Source: Gemmatirosa kalamazoonensis
GTDB taxonomy: Bacteria > Gemmatimonadota > Gemmatimonadetes > Gemmatimonadales > Gemmatimonadaceae
Assembly: GCF_000522985.1 (NCBI RefSeq)
Contig: NZ_CP007128.1
Coordinates: forward strand, 3,332,220 to 3,396,219
Length of the DNA stretch: 64,000 nt
Direction of reading: 5' to 3'
Positions within the stretch are counted from its first letter, which is position 1. Every line of letters begins with the position of its first letter. Of the stretch, positions 52,508 through 60,602 are shown in pieces. Below the pieces are notes generated by a model. It did not search any database. It saw nothing but the letters and a program-made list of their open reading frames with translations, and had not been told where the DNA came from. The translations under genes were made by a program, and so were the position numbers.

Positions 52508-54003
52508 CGACCTTCAAGAACTTCATCGGCGGTGAGTGGGTCGAGCCATCCACGGGCGACTACTTCGAGAACCGCAACCCCGCGGATACCACGGACCTCG
52601 TCGGTCGCTTCCCGCGCTCGGGCGCCGAGGACGTGCAGCGCGCCGTGGAGAGCGCGCAGCGCGGCTTCGCGCTCTGGCGGCGGACGCCGGCGCCCGCCCG
52701 TGGCGACGTCCTCCGTCGCGTCGGCGACCTCATGGTCCGTCGCAAGGAGGAGATCGCCGATCTGATGACGCGCGAGATGGGCAAGCCGCTGAACGAGACG
52801 CGCGGCGACGTGCAGGAGGGGATCGATACGGCCTTTTACGCGGCCACGGAGGGGCGTCGGCTGTTCGGCCACACGGTGCCGAGCGAGCTACGGAGCAAGT
52901 GGGCGATGAGCTTCCGCCGCCCCGTCGGCGTCTGCGGCATCATCACGCCGTTCAACTTCCCGATGGCCATCCCCACCTGGAAGATGTTCCCGGCGCTCCT
53001 GTGCGGGAACGCGTGCGTCTTCAAGCCAGCCGAGGACGTGCCGCACACGGGCCACGTGCTCGTCGAGATCCTGCTCGAGGCCGGGCTGCCGCCGGAGGTC
53101 ATCCAGCTCGTCCACGGATTCGGCGAAACCGTTGGGAAATCGATCGTTGAGCATCCGGATGTGCCCGTCATCTCCTTTACCGGGTCAACGGAGACGGGCC
53201 GGATCGTCGGCGAGACGTGCGGCCGGATGCACAAGCGGCTGTCGCTGGAGATGGGCGGCAAGAACGCCCAGATCGTGCTCGACGACGCCGACCTCGACCT
53301 CGCGCTCGAGGGCGTGCTGTGGGGGGCGTTCGGGACCACCGGGCAGCGGTGCACGGCGACCAGCCGCCTCATCCTCCAGAAGGGGATCCACGACCGCTTC
53401 CTCGCCGACCTCGAGAAGCGCGCCTCGGCGCTCCGACTGGGCGACGGCCGGAAGGATGGCACCGACGTCGGGCCGCTGATCCACGAAGCGTCGCGCGAGA
53501 AGGTCGAGAGCTACGTGGAGATCGGGCAGAAGGAGAAGGCCGACCTCGTGCTCGGCGGCGAGCGCCCGAGTGGCAAGGACCTGCAGAACGGCCACTTCTT
53601 CCAGCCGACGATCTTCGCCGGCGTGAAGGCGGGGAGCCGGCTCGAGCAGGAGGAGATCTTCGGCCCGGTGCTGTCGGTGATCCGCGTCGACTCGGCCGAC
53701 GAGGCGTTCCGCATCAACAACGACGTGAAGTACGGGCTCTCGTCGTCGCTGTACACGCGCGACGTGAACCTCGCCTTCCGCGCGCTGGAGACGCTCGACA
53801 ACGGCATCACCTACATCAACGCCCCGACCATCGGTGCCGAGGCGCACCTGCCGTTCGGTGGCGTGAAGCAGACCGGCAACGGCCACCGCGAGGGCGGCTG
53901 GGAGGTCTACGAGTTCTATTCGGAGACGAAGGTTGGGTACCTCGATTACTCGGGCACGCTGCAGCGTGCCCAGATCGACAACTATCTGGGAACGCCTGAT
54001 TGA
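52504..54003 (+). CDS. NAD(P)-dependent aldehyde dehydrogenase
   Basis: A 499-residue enzyme oxidising an aldehyde to a carboxylate. The catalytic Cys is in TTGQRCTATSR, and the general base Glu in LEMGGKNAQIV. The Asn of TPFNFPMAIP stabilises the intermediate, and SFTGSTETGR binds the cofactor. The C-terminal block AHLPFGGVKQTGNGHREGG is also conserved. The wording is closest to the semialdehyde dehydrogenases (2-ketoglutarate semialdehyde or piperideine-carboxylate types), but the substrate cannot be fixed. Upstream in-frame codons stay open, and GTG 52498 is an alternative start. Confidence 0.9.
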   Translation: MTTFKNFIGGEWVEPSTGDYFENRNPADTTDLVGRFPRSGAEDVQRAVESAQRGFALWRRTPAPARGDVLRRVGDLMVRRKEEIADLMTREMGKPLNETRGDVQEGIDTAFYAATEGRRLFGHTVPSELRSKWAMSFRRPVGVCGIITPFNFPMAIPTWKMFPALLCGNACVFKPAEDVPHTGHVLVEILLEAGLPPEVIQLVHGFGETVGKSIVEHPDVPVISFTGSTETGRIVGETCGRMHKRLSLEMGGKNAQIVLDDADLDLALEGVLWGAFGTTGQRCTATSRLILQKGIHDRFLADLEKRASALRLGDGRKDGTDVGPLIHEASREKVESYVEIGQKEKADLVLGGERPSGKDLQNGHFFQPTIFAGVKAGSRLEQEEIFGPVLSVIRVDSADEAFRINNDVKYGLSSSLYTRDVNLAFRALETLDNGITYINAPTIGAEAHLPFGGVKQTGNGHREGGWEVYEFYSETKVGYLDYSGTLQRAQIDNYLGTPD

Positions 54004-54265
54004 GTCGGGCGCCCTACCGCGTATGGACGGGGAGCCCTGCCGTGGGCCCAACGGAGCTTCCCGTCCGCGCGTAGGATGCTGGCAACGTTTGTGACGCGCG
54101 CGTCATGTGAGTAGTCTCCAACCGGAACATGATGGTGCGCGTAGTGATACGGATAGAGGCCGGCTCGTCGGCTTGCGCCCTTGACAGGGAGCGGTTTGAT
54201 TCCAACGCGCGTCGGCGCGCACCGTGACCCTCCCGCCTTTCACGCCGGCTTCGACCACGTCGTAC
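54004..54265. other. Intergenic region before lepB
   Basis: It contains a 14-bp palindrome TGACGCGCGCGTCA (54092-54105) and a lone TTGACA (54181-54186) with no -10 box at a useful distance. An in-frame GTG at 54224 could extend lepB upstream. Nothing else is supported. Confidence 0.4.
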
Positions 54266-55108
54266 ATGGACTCGAGCACCGGTTCGGCCGTCTCTCCCAC
54301 CTGTCCGGTCGATCGCGGTTACGCCACCCATGTGGCACGCGCCGAGGCTCTGCGTCGTGTGAACCACGTCCCGCGGCTGCGGATCGGATGGCTGTGGGAG
54401 TGGGCGAAGGTGCTCCAGATCGCGTTCCTGCTCTTCCTCGTTCTCAAGACGTTTCTCGTCGAGGCGTACAAGATCCCCAGCGGCAGCATGGAGCACACGC
54501 TGCTCGTGGGGGACTTTCTGCTGGTGAACAAGCTGGTGTACGGGGCCGAGGTGCCGTTCACCGGCCAGCGTCTCCCGCGGCTGCGCGATCCGCAGCGCGG
54601 CGACGTGCTGGTGTTCCAGTGGCCGGAGGATCCGAGCAAGAACTTCGTGAAGCGGCTGGTCGGCGTGCCGGGCGACACGCTCATGATGCGGGACGGCGAG
54701 CTGTTCGTGAACGGCCATGCGCAGCGCGAGCAGTACGTGACGCACACCGAGCCGGGCGTCGACCCCACGTTCGAGGAGTTCCGCTGGCAGCGCGACTACG
54801 TGGTGCGCTCCGCGGTGGCGGCACCGACCAGTGCCGTGGCGGGTGAACTGGCCGTCGCGACGCGCGATCCGGGCGATCATCCGTCGCGAAACAATTGGGG
54901 GCCGTTGATCGTCCCCCGTGGCAGCTACTTCGTGCTCGGCGACAATCGCGACAACTCGCTCGACAGCCGGTACTGGGGCTTCGTGCCCGACTCGCTCGTG
55001 CGCGGCCGCCCGATGGTCGTGTATTACAGCTACGCTCCCGATAGTGCCGATCGACTCGCCTGGTTGAGGGCCATTCGCTGGTCCCGCCTCGGCGAGCGTG
55101 TGCGATAG
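54266..55108 (+). CDS. lepB: Signal peptidase I
   Basis: A 280-residue membrane protease that cuts signal peptides from exported proteins. One membrane segment (about 45-65) is followed by the catalytic Ser, S74 in IPSGSMEHTLLVGD. The general base is K128 in FVKRLVGVPGD, and GDNRDNSLDSRYWGFV is box E. Domain II contains an insertion around 135-185. ATG 54266 is preferred; GTG 54224 would add 14 residues. A single-Lys, Gram-negative-like form is consistent with the many lipoproteins and secreted proteins here. Confidence 0.92.
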   Translation: MDSSTGSAVSPTCPVDRGYATHVARAEALRRVNHVPRLRIGWLWEWAKVLQIAFLLFLVLKTFLVEAYKIPSGSMEHTLLVGDFLLVNKLVYGAEVPFTGQRLPRLRDPQRGDVLVFQWPEDPSKNFVKRLVGVPGDTLMMRDGELFVNGHAQREQYVTHTEPGVDPTFEEFRWQRDYVVRSAVAAPTSAVAGELAVATRDPGDHPSRNNWGPLIVPRGSYFVLGDNRDNSLDSRYWGFVPDSLVRGRPMVVYYSYAPDSADRLAWLRAIRWSRLGERVR

Positions 55109-55244
55109 ATCGTCCCCCTCGACGTCTCCGACGTCGCGCAGCGGAGTCCGGGCCCGCGGCGCCTGCAGTCCCCACCGGAGTTCGTGCCGTGCGACGCGGC
55201 ACGCGCGAACCGTTGCACCGTGGCACGAGGAGCCGTAGGTCCCC

Positions 55245-56105
55245 ATGGCCGTCACGCCCGCCTCCAAGAAGCACTCCTACGAAGAAGGGTCGCTCGACCA
55301 GTACCTTCGGGACATCTCCGCGTACCCGCTGATCTCGCGCGAGGAGGAGGCCGACCTCGCGCGCCGGATCCGCACCGGTGACCAGGAGGCGCTCGACAAA
55401 CTGGTTCGGTCGAACCTGCGCTTCGTCGTGTCCGTCGCGAAGAAGTATCAGAACCAGGGCGTCTCGCTCTCGGATCTGATCAACGAGGGGAACCTCGGCC
55501 TGATCCGGGCGGCCCACAAGTTCGACGAGACGAAGGGGATCAAGTTCATCTCCTACGCCGTGTGGTGGATCCGGCAGGCGATCCTCCAGGCGCTGGCGGA
55601 GCAGTCGCGCATCGTGCGCGTGCCGCTGAATCGCGCGGGCACGCTGCATCGGATTGGCAAGCGGGCGAACTCGCTGCTGCAGGAGCTCGGGCGCGAGGCG
55701 ACGCACGCCGAGATCGCCGAGGGGATGGATCTGTCGGAGGAAGAGGTCGCGAAGACGATGTCGATCTCGCAGGCCCACCTCTCGCTCGACGCGCCGCTCA
55801 CGCCGGGCGAGGACAACCGCCTGCTGGACTATCTCGCCGACAACGTGAACCCGACGCCCGACGAGCAGACGTTCGAGAAGGCGCTCACGGAGGCGGTGGA
55901 GGAGTCGCTGTCGGGGCTGAAGGAGCGGGAGTCGAAGATCCTCCGACTCTACTTCGGTCTGGACGGCGAGGAGCCGATGACGCTGGAGCAGATCGGCGCC
56001 CTGCTCGGGATCACGCGCGAGCGGGTGCGGCAGATCAAGGAGAAGGCGCTGTCGCGGCTGCGGCACGTCTCGCGCGCGCGCGCGCTCGAGTCCTTCCTCG
56101 GTTGA
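55245..56105 (+). CDS. Primary-type RNA polymerase sigma factor (short RpoD)
   Basis: A 286-residue sigma-70 family protein with regions 1.2 (about 14-48), 2 (about 49-120), 3 and 4. It has no region 1.1 and no non-conserved insert. DLINEGNLGLIRAAHKFD and KFISYAVWWIRQAI (regions 2.1-2.4) and EEPMTLEQIGALLGITRERVRQIKEKAL (4.2) are nearly canonical for primary sigma factors. The size and layout match the primary sigma of Bacteroidetes, which recognises TAnnTTTG. The last codons carry a 15-base CG run that is in frame here. It is probably the housekeeping sigma responsible for the TAnnTT promoters. Confidence 0.88.
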   Translation: MAVTPASKKHSYEEGSLDQYLRDISAYPLISREEEADLARRIRTGDQEALDKLVRSNLRFVVSVAKKYQNQGVSLSDLINEGNLGLIRAAHKFDETKGIKFISYAVWWIRQAILQALAEQSRIVRVPLNRAGTLHRIGKRANSLLQELGREATHAEIAEGMDLSEEEVAKTMSISQAHLSLDAPLTPGEDNRLLDYLADNVNPTPDEQTFEKALTEAVEESLSGLKERESKILRLYFGLDGEEPMTLEQIGALLGITRERVRQIKEKALSRLRHVSRARALESFLG

Positions 56106-56113
56106 GCCCTTCC

Positions 56114-56136
56114 GGGCCGGCGTGACGCGCCGGCCC
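56114..56136 (+). terminator. Terminator hairpin after the sigma gene
   Basis: GGGCCGGC (56114-56121) and GCCGGCCC (56129-56136) pair around a seven-base loop, directly after the sigma stop, and are followed by C- and T-rich sequence. Confidence 0.6.
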
Positions 56137-56631
56137 CCCCTCTCGTCCTTCCCACCCGCCCCCTGATTCCGACGGCCGCGTTACGCGGCGGGGCCTTCGT
56201 CGGTCATTTCGCGGTAACGGCAGCGTCGCGCACACGGTTTGCGCGGCGCCGGGCCGCACCAGCGAGTCAGGGTGGCTCCTACCGATGTCGTCGTCGACGC
56301 AGCACGGATACACCGCGTCATGGTCACAGCACGAGGTACTTCCGCCGCACGGCGTAGGGGGAAGCGTGCTTGACAATGATTCGAGGCTGGATAGGTTGCG
56401 GCGTCTATGCGACAGTGCCCCCTCGGGGGCGTAGTGTGCCCATTCTCCAGGAGGTGTCCGGTTCTGCGAGACTCTTGTGAGAGGAAGGTGCTCGTGCAGG
56501 ACCCCGTCGCAGCTCGGGCGGGTGGCAAGCCAGCAAGTTCGTGAGCAAGTGCACGACGGTAGGACCGCGCTGAGTGCGCACTCCCGGCGGATTCGATCCG
56601 CCACACCAGGCAACAACAGAGGACCTAGCGA
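56137..56631. other. 495-base non-coding region upstream of the large Ig protein
   Basis: It holds a promoter at 56370-56397 and then an apparent 5' leader of about 228 bases. The leader includes small hairpins (for example GCCCC-CTCG-GGGGC near 56417-56430) and a stem GGCGG...CCGCC close to 56582-56600. I find no credible ORF on either strand; the antisense frame is Arg-rich and unlike a protein. The leader could be regulatory, but no known riboswitch or small RNA is recognised. Confidence 0.5.
56370..56397 (+). promoter_or_regulatory. Strong promoter TTGACA-16-TAGGTT
   Basis: A perfect -35 TTGACA (56370-56375) and TAGGTT (56392-56397) are separated by 16 bases. The -10 fits TAnnTT. This is the only consensus-like -35 in the window with a matching -10 apart from the SRP promoter, which suggests high expression of the surface protein that follows. 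Confidence 0.7.
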
Positions 56632-59600
56632 ATGAGACTCGTCAATTGGCGTGCACTCGTCGTCGGCGCCGTGGGCTTCGGCCTCGCGGCGTGCGGTGAT
56701 GACGTCACGGTCACGCCTCCGGCGCCCACCATTACGCTCAACCCCACCTCGCTGACTTGTACGACGGGTCAGACGGTGGCGGTCGGCGTGACGGTGACCG
56801 GTGGCAGCAACACGTCGATCGCCTTTGCGTCGGGCGGCAGCAATCTCACGGTGACGCCGGCTGGCGCGAGCGGCGCCACGGTCGTTTGTAACACGGCGGG
56901 CGCTGGCGTCATCAACGTGACGGTCACCAGCAACGGCCAGACGTTCCCGGCGACGATCCCGGTGACGATCAACGCGGCGCAGAGCAATGTGCTCGCCGTG
57001 CAGATCTCGCAGGGTTCGGCGACGGTCTCGGTTGGTGGCACGACGACGCTCGCCGCGACGGTGAGCCTCGCGCCGGGCGCCCCGGCGAACACGTCGACGG
57101 CTGTGACGTGGACCTCGGGCGATCCGACGATCGCGACGGTCAACTCGACGACGGGTGTCGTGACCGGCGTGAAGGCGGGTACGACGACGATCACGGCGTC
57201 GTCGGTCGCGAACCCGAACCTCAAGGCGACGATTCCGGTGACGGTCACCGCGCAGTCGCTCGTCCAGAGCCTCACGGTCGGCTCGAGCACGCTGACGCTC
57301 CAGGTCGGTCAGACGTCGCAGATCGCGACGACGGTGACCCTGGCCCCGGGCGCTCCGGCGGGTACCTCGACCGGCGTGACCTGCACCTCGTCGACGACCA
57401 GCGTCGCGACGATCTCCGGCGGCACGACCTCGCCCTGCACGATCACGGCGGTGAGCGCGGGTCAGTCGGTCATCACGGTGAAGTCCGTCGCTGACACGAA
57501 CATCCGTCAGACGATCGGCCTCACGGTCGGCGCGCTCGCGCCGGTCCGCCTCACGATCCAGAGCGTCGACGTCATCGGCCCGAACGGCCGTCAGCCGGCC
57601 GACCTCACGAACGTTGGCGGCAACCTGTTCCTCACGATGAACCTCGATCCGGGCGACAACCGGCCGGACAGCGTCGTCGTGGTGATCGGTGGTCAGCGCG
57701 TGAACTGCCAGACGTTCACGGCGCAGCTCGCGGCCGCGTATCGCGCGGCGCTCCAGAACGGCTCGGCGGACGTCGCGCCGATCACGTGCCAGCTCAACAC
57801 GTCGCAGTTCAACTCGACGACTGGTGTGCCGCTCGTCACGAACGGCCAGCAGCCGCTGAGCGCGACGGTGTTCTTCCACACCGGCACGACGGGCACGGGC
57901 CCGGGCACGCAGCAGACGGCGACGATCCAGCAGATCCTGACGGTCAACAACGCGTCGGGCTTCTTCGTCAACGTCGCGAACACGCCGTCGGCCTCGCAGG
58001 CCGCGGTGAACGCGACCGGTCAGGCGACCGGTCCGCAGGGCGTGCTGTGGCGCGCCGGTGACATCACGGTCACGGTTCTCCCGGTGAACTTCACGCCGGT
58101 CGTGAACCCGGGCACGCAGTCGTTCACGATCTCGCTGCAGGACGCGAACGGGATCGTGGAGCAGCGCACCGCTTCGGCCACGTCGGGCGCCGCGTCGTAC
58201 TCGGTCACCTTCCCGGGTGGCTCGGGCGACGTCTTCAACCCGAACGGTGACCCGCTCGGCCAGCGCTCGCTCGCCGGCTACACGTCGCCGAACGCCGGCA
58301 TCGCGCCGGCCTTCAACCCGCAGGGTATCTACACGGGCGGCGGTACGCTGGTCGTCGTCGGCACGCAGGCGGGCACGGGCAACACGACCGTCCTGAACGC
58401 CGCCGGTCAGCCGGCCGGCTTCAACGGCGGCTTCGGCAACACCGTCGCCTCGCCGATCTTCATCGACAACCAGAACCCGCAGCCGGCGATCAACTTCGGC
58501 AACCCGACCGCGGGCCCGCCGTCGGCGAACTTCGCCAACACGGGTACCTCGTTCGTCGGCTTCATCAACGGTGGGTTCAACTTCCAGAACTCGCTGACGC
58601 CGCAGTTCCTCGTCACCGCGAACAACATCCTGAGCGGCACGACGACGGCGAACCCTGACTTCGGCGGCGTGGATCGCGTGTCGGTGCAGTTCTTCGCCGG
58701 CAGCTCGACCAGCGCGACGACGCTGACGGGCGGCACGGCGATCACGACCGGCTCGCAGCTCGCCCCGAACGCCTCGAACACGGCGTTCAACGTCGCCATC
58801 TCGCTCGTCGACGCGCTCGGCAACCGCCGGAACCAGCGCGTGGGCAGCGGTGTGGGCGGCGGTCCGCTCACGATCAACGCGACGGGTACCGCGGTCAGCG
58901 GCAACCAGTTCGTGTCGTTCGGCGTCGACGTGGCCGCTCCGACGGTCCAGCAGACGGCGGGCTTCACGCAGAACACCGTCACGACGAACGGCGCTCCGCT
59001 GACCTTCCAGTTCGCGGGTGCCGACGAGACGGGCTTCGGTCTCAACCCGATCCTCGTCACGGTCTCGCGCACGGCTCGCATCAGCTCGACGACGACGCCG
59101 GTCGGCAACCAGCCGGACGTCGCCAGCAACAGCTCGCTCACGACGAGCGCCCCGGGCACGTACTGCGCGATCAGCGCGGACGCGGCTGGTAACCTGACGT
59201 TCGCTGACACCCCGGGTGGCACGTGCGCCCCGATCGCGGTCGCGGGCAGCATCACGCTGCCGGGCAACGCGAACGGCCAGTACTCCATCACGGCCCAGGC
59301 GCGCGACCAGGCGGGCAACGTCTCGACGTCGGTCACCCGCATCGTGGTGGTGGACGCGAAGGCGCCGTTCGCCGGCGGCATCTCGCTGCCGCAGGTGATC
59401 ACGGGCAACCAGCCGGCCAACTTCACGGTTGCCGCCAGCGACAACCTGGAGCTCGGCTCGGTCTCGGCCTCGATCGGCTACACGGGGACGCTGAACCTCC
59501 GTTACCCGCCGGTCGCGATCGGCACGGCGTTCGACAACGTCTTCACGGCCAACAACCAGGCCATCGCGCTGACGGTTCCGAACTTCGTCCGCTCGATCGC

Positions 59601-60195
59601 CTTCACCAGCGCGGCCGGTGCGCCGGGCTCGCCGATCATCGCCAGCGAAGTGTCGGCGATCGTCGCGGACCTCGCGAACAACACCGCCGTCGCCACGGTG
59701 CAGATCCCGCGTAACAACATCGCGGGCACGCCGCAGTCGTTCGCGACGGGCAGCGTGGTGTCGAACCTGATCACGTTCTCGCTGCAGGCCTTCACCGGCA
59801 ACAACGCGCCGGGCAACGCCATCACGATCTCGGGTGGCGGGACGGCCAACACGGCGACGTCGGCGACGATCCAGACGGTCCAGACGGGTACGGCGGGGAC
59901 GTTCATCTCGCCCTTCCAGCGGATCGAGCTGTACGTCAACACGGGTCTCGGCCCGAACGGCGCGCCGACGTACCAGTTCATCGGTTCGATCCCGGCGGGT
60001 CTCGTGCAGGACAACCCGGCAGCGTTCCCGGGCCAGCGCGTGATCACGTCGTCCTTCACGCTGACGTCGGCGACGACGCCGCTCATCTTCGCGCCGCAGG
60101 GTGGCCAGAACACCTACGACGTGATCGCGGTCGGTGTCTCGGCGAACGGCGACGCGCTGATCGCGGGTCCGATCCAGGTCAACGTGATCCCGTAA
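56632..60195 (+). CDS. Large Ig-like surface lipoprotein (Big_2-type domains)
   Basis: A 1187-residue lipoprotein with lipobox GLAAC (C21). Three N-terminal bacterial Ig-like domains cover about 30-105, 118-205 and 208-300. They show the Big_2 pattern (SVGGTTTLAATV, WTSGDPTIATVNSTTGVVTGVKAGTTTITA). A domain from about 302, opening VRLTIQSVDV, recurs in the gene at 63453. The remaining 800 residues are beta-rich, full of Thr, Asn, Gly and Gln, with very few Lys and a handful of Cys. It has its own strong promoter, a long leader and a good terminator, so it is likely an abundant surface-layer or adhesion protein. The partner or ligand is unknown. Confidence 0.8.
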   Translation: MRLVNWRALVVGAVGFGLAACGDDVTVTPPAPTITLNPTSLTCTTGQTVAVGVTVTGGSNTSIAFASGGSNLTVTPAGASGATVVCNTAGAGVINVTVTSNGQTFPATIPVTINAAQSNVLAVQISQGSATVSVGGTTTLAATVSLAPGAPANTSTAVTWTSGDPTIATVNSTTGVVTGVKAGTTTITASSVANPNLKATIPVTVTAQSLVQSLTVGSSTLTLQVGQTSQIATTVTLAPGAPAGTSTGVTCTSSTTSVATISGGTTSPCTITAVSAGQSVITVKSVADTNIRQTIGLTVGALAPVRLTIQSVDVIGPNGRQPADLTNVGGNLFLTMNLDPGDNRPDSVVVVIGGQRVNCQTFTAQLAAAYRAALQNGSADVAPITCQLNTSQFNSTTGVPLVTNGQQPLSATVFFHTGTTGTGPGTQQTATIQQILTVNNASGFFVNVANTPSASQAAVNATGQATGPQGVLWRAGDITVTVLPVNFTPVVNPGTQSFTISLQDANGIVEQRTASATSGAASYSVTFPGGSGDVFNPNGDPLGQRSLAGYTSPNAGIAPAFNPQGIYTGGGTLVVVGTQAGTGNTTVLNAAGQPAGFNGGFGNTVASPIFIDNQNPQPAINFGNPTAGPPSANFANTGTSFVGFINGGFNFQNSLTPQFLVTANNILSGTTTANPDFGGVDRVSVQFFAGSSTSATTLTGGTAITTGSQLAPNASNTAFNVAISLVDALGNRRNQRVGSGVGGGPLTINATGTAVSGNQFVSFGVDVAAPTVQQTAGFTQNTVTTNGAPLTFQFAGADETGFGLNPILVTVSRTARISSTTTPVGNQPDVASNSSLTTSAPGTYCAISADAAGNLTFADTPGGTCAPIAVAGSITLPGNANGQYSITAQARDQAGNVSTSVTRIVVVDAKAPFAGGISLPQVITGNQPANFTVAASDNLELGSVSASIGYTGTLNLRYPPVAIGTAFDNVFTANNQAIALTVPNFVRSIAFTSAAGAPGSPIIASEVSAIVADLANNTAVATVQIPRNNIAGTPQSFATGSVVSNLITFSLQAFTGNNAPGNAITISGGGTANTATSATIQTVQTGTAGTFISPFQRIELYVNTGLGPNGAPTYQFIGSIPAGLVQDNPAAFPGQRVITSSFTLTSATTPLIFAPQGGQNTYDVIAVGVSANGDALIAGPIQVNVIP

Positions 60196-60224
60196 TGAGC
60201 TAGTCATCGACTAGTCGCTCGAAG

Positions 60225-60256
60225 CGAAGGGCTCCGCCGAAAGGCGGGGCCCTTCG
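60225..60256 (+). terminator. Rho-independent terminator after the large Ig protein
   Basis: A 14-bp stem (60225-60238 with 60243-60256, one G-T pair) is closed by a GAAA tetraloop and followed by TGCTTTCC. It is the best terminator in the window. A small palindrome CTAGTC-atc-GACTAG lies just before it at 60200-60214. Confidence 0.85.
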
Positions 60257-60602
60257 TGCTTTCCCCCCCACGGCAGGCGGGCCGGTGGCGCGCCCCGCGC
60301 GCGCCCCATTAGCTTCCCGCTCCGGTGTCGCGCCGCCGCGACAGCCCACGGTGCCGAAGCAGACGCACGCAGCCGCGCGCGATGGCCCGTGGCCGACGCC
60401 CGAGACGCAGCCTTGGTCGCCGCAGGTCCGTGTGCCCCCGACGCCGGGCGGCCCGAACCCGTCGAAGTGACTGGCGCACACCGAAACCCTCGCGTCGCGC
60501 ACGCGATCGGCGCTTCGCTTGCAGGGTGTCCGGCCGCTCCCGGTCGACCTCGCCGAGGCGTGATCGATCGGCGCGTCCATCCACCACTCGCCCGCATCAC
60601 CC
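60257..60602. other. 346-base region between two Ig-protein genes
   Basis: TAGCTTCCCG (TAGCTT at 60310-60315) is identical to the -10 strings before grpE and larE, so a transcript probably starts near 60322 and runs to the 60603 gene as a leader of about 280 bases. A possible 39-codon ORF lies at 60351-60470. Nothing else is seen. Confidence 0.45.
60351..60470 (+). CDS. Possible 39-residue proline-rich peptide
   Basis: From GTG 60351 the frame is open for 39 codons with strongly GC-rich third positions, like true genes here. The peptide is Pro-rich (WPTPETQPWSP, PPTPGGPNPSK). A -10 box lies 36 bases upstream, but there is no ribosome site. It may be coding or a chance result of composition. 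Confidence 0.25.
   Translation: MPKQTHAAARDGPWPTPETQPWSPQVRVPPTPGGPNPSK

Noticed and set aside
54181-54186. TTGACA before lepB as a promoter
   Set aside because: No -10 box lies 15-19 bases downstream.
56575-56610. T-arm-like stem-loop with TTCGATC followed by CACCA
   Set aside because: The base before the loop is A, not the invariant G, and no acceptor, D-arm or anticodon arm can be placed upstream. It is not a tRNA or tmRNA end.
56035-60207. Antisense open frame of 1390 codons opposite the large Ig protein
   Set aside because: The composition is extreme (Arg, Asp, His, Val), there is no domain, and it is a mirror of a Thr/Val-rich gene; it is a composition artefact.
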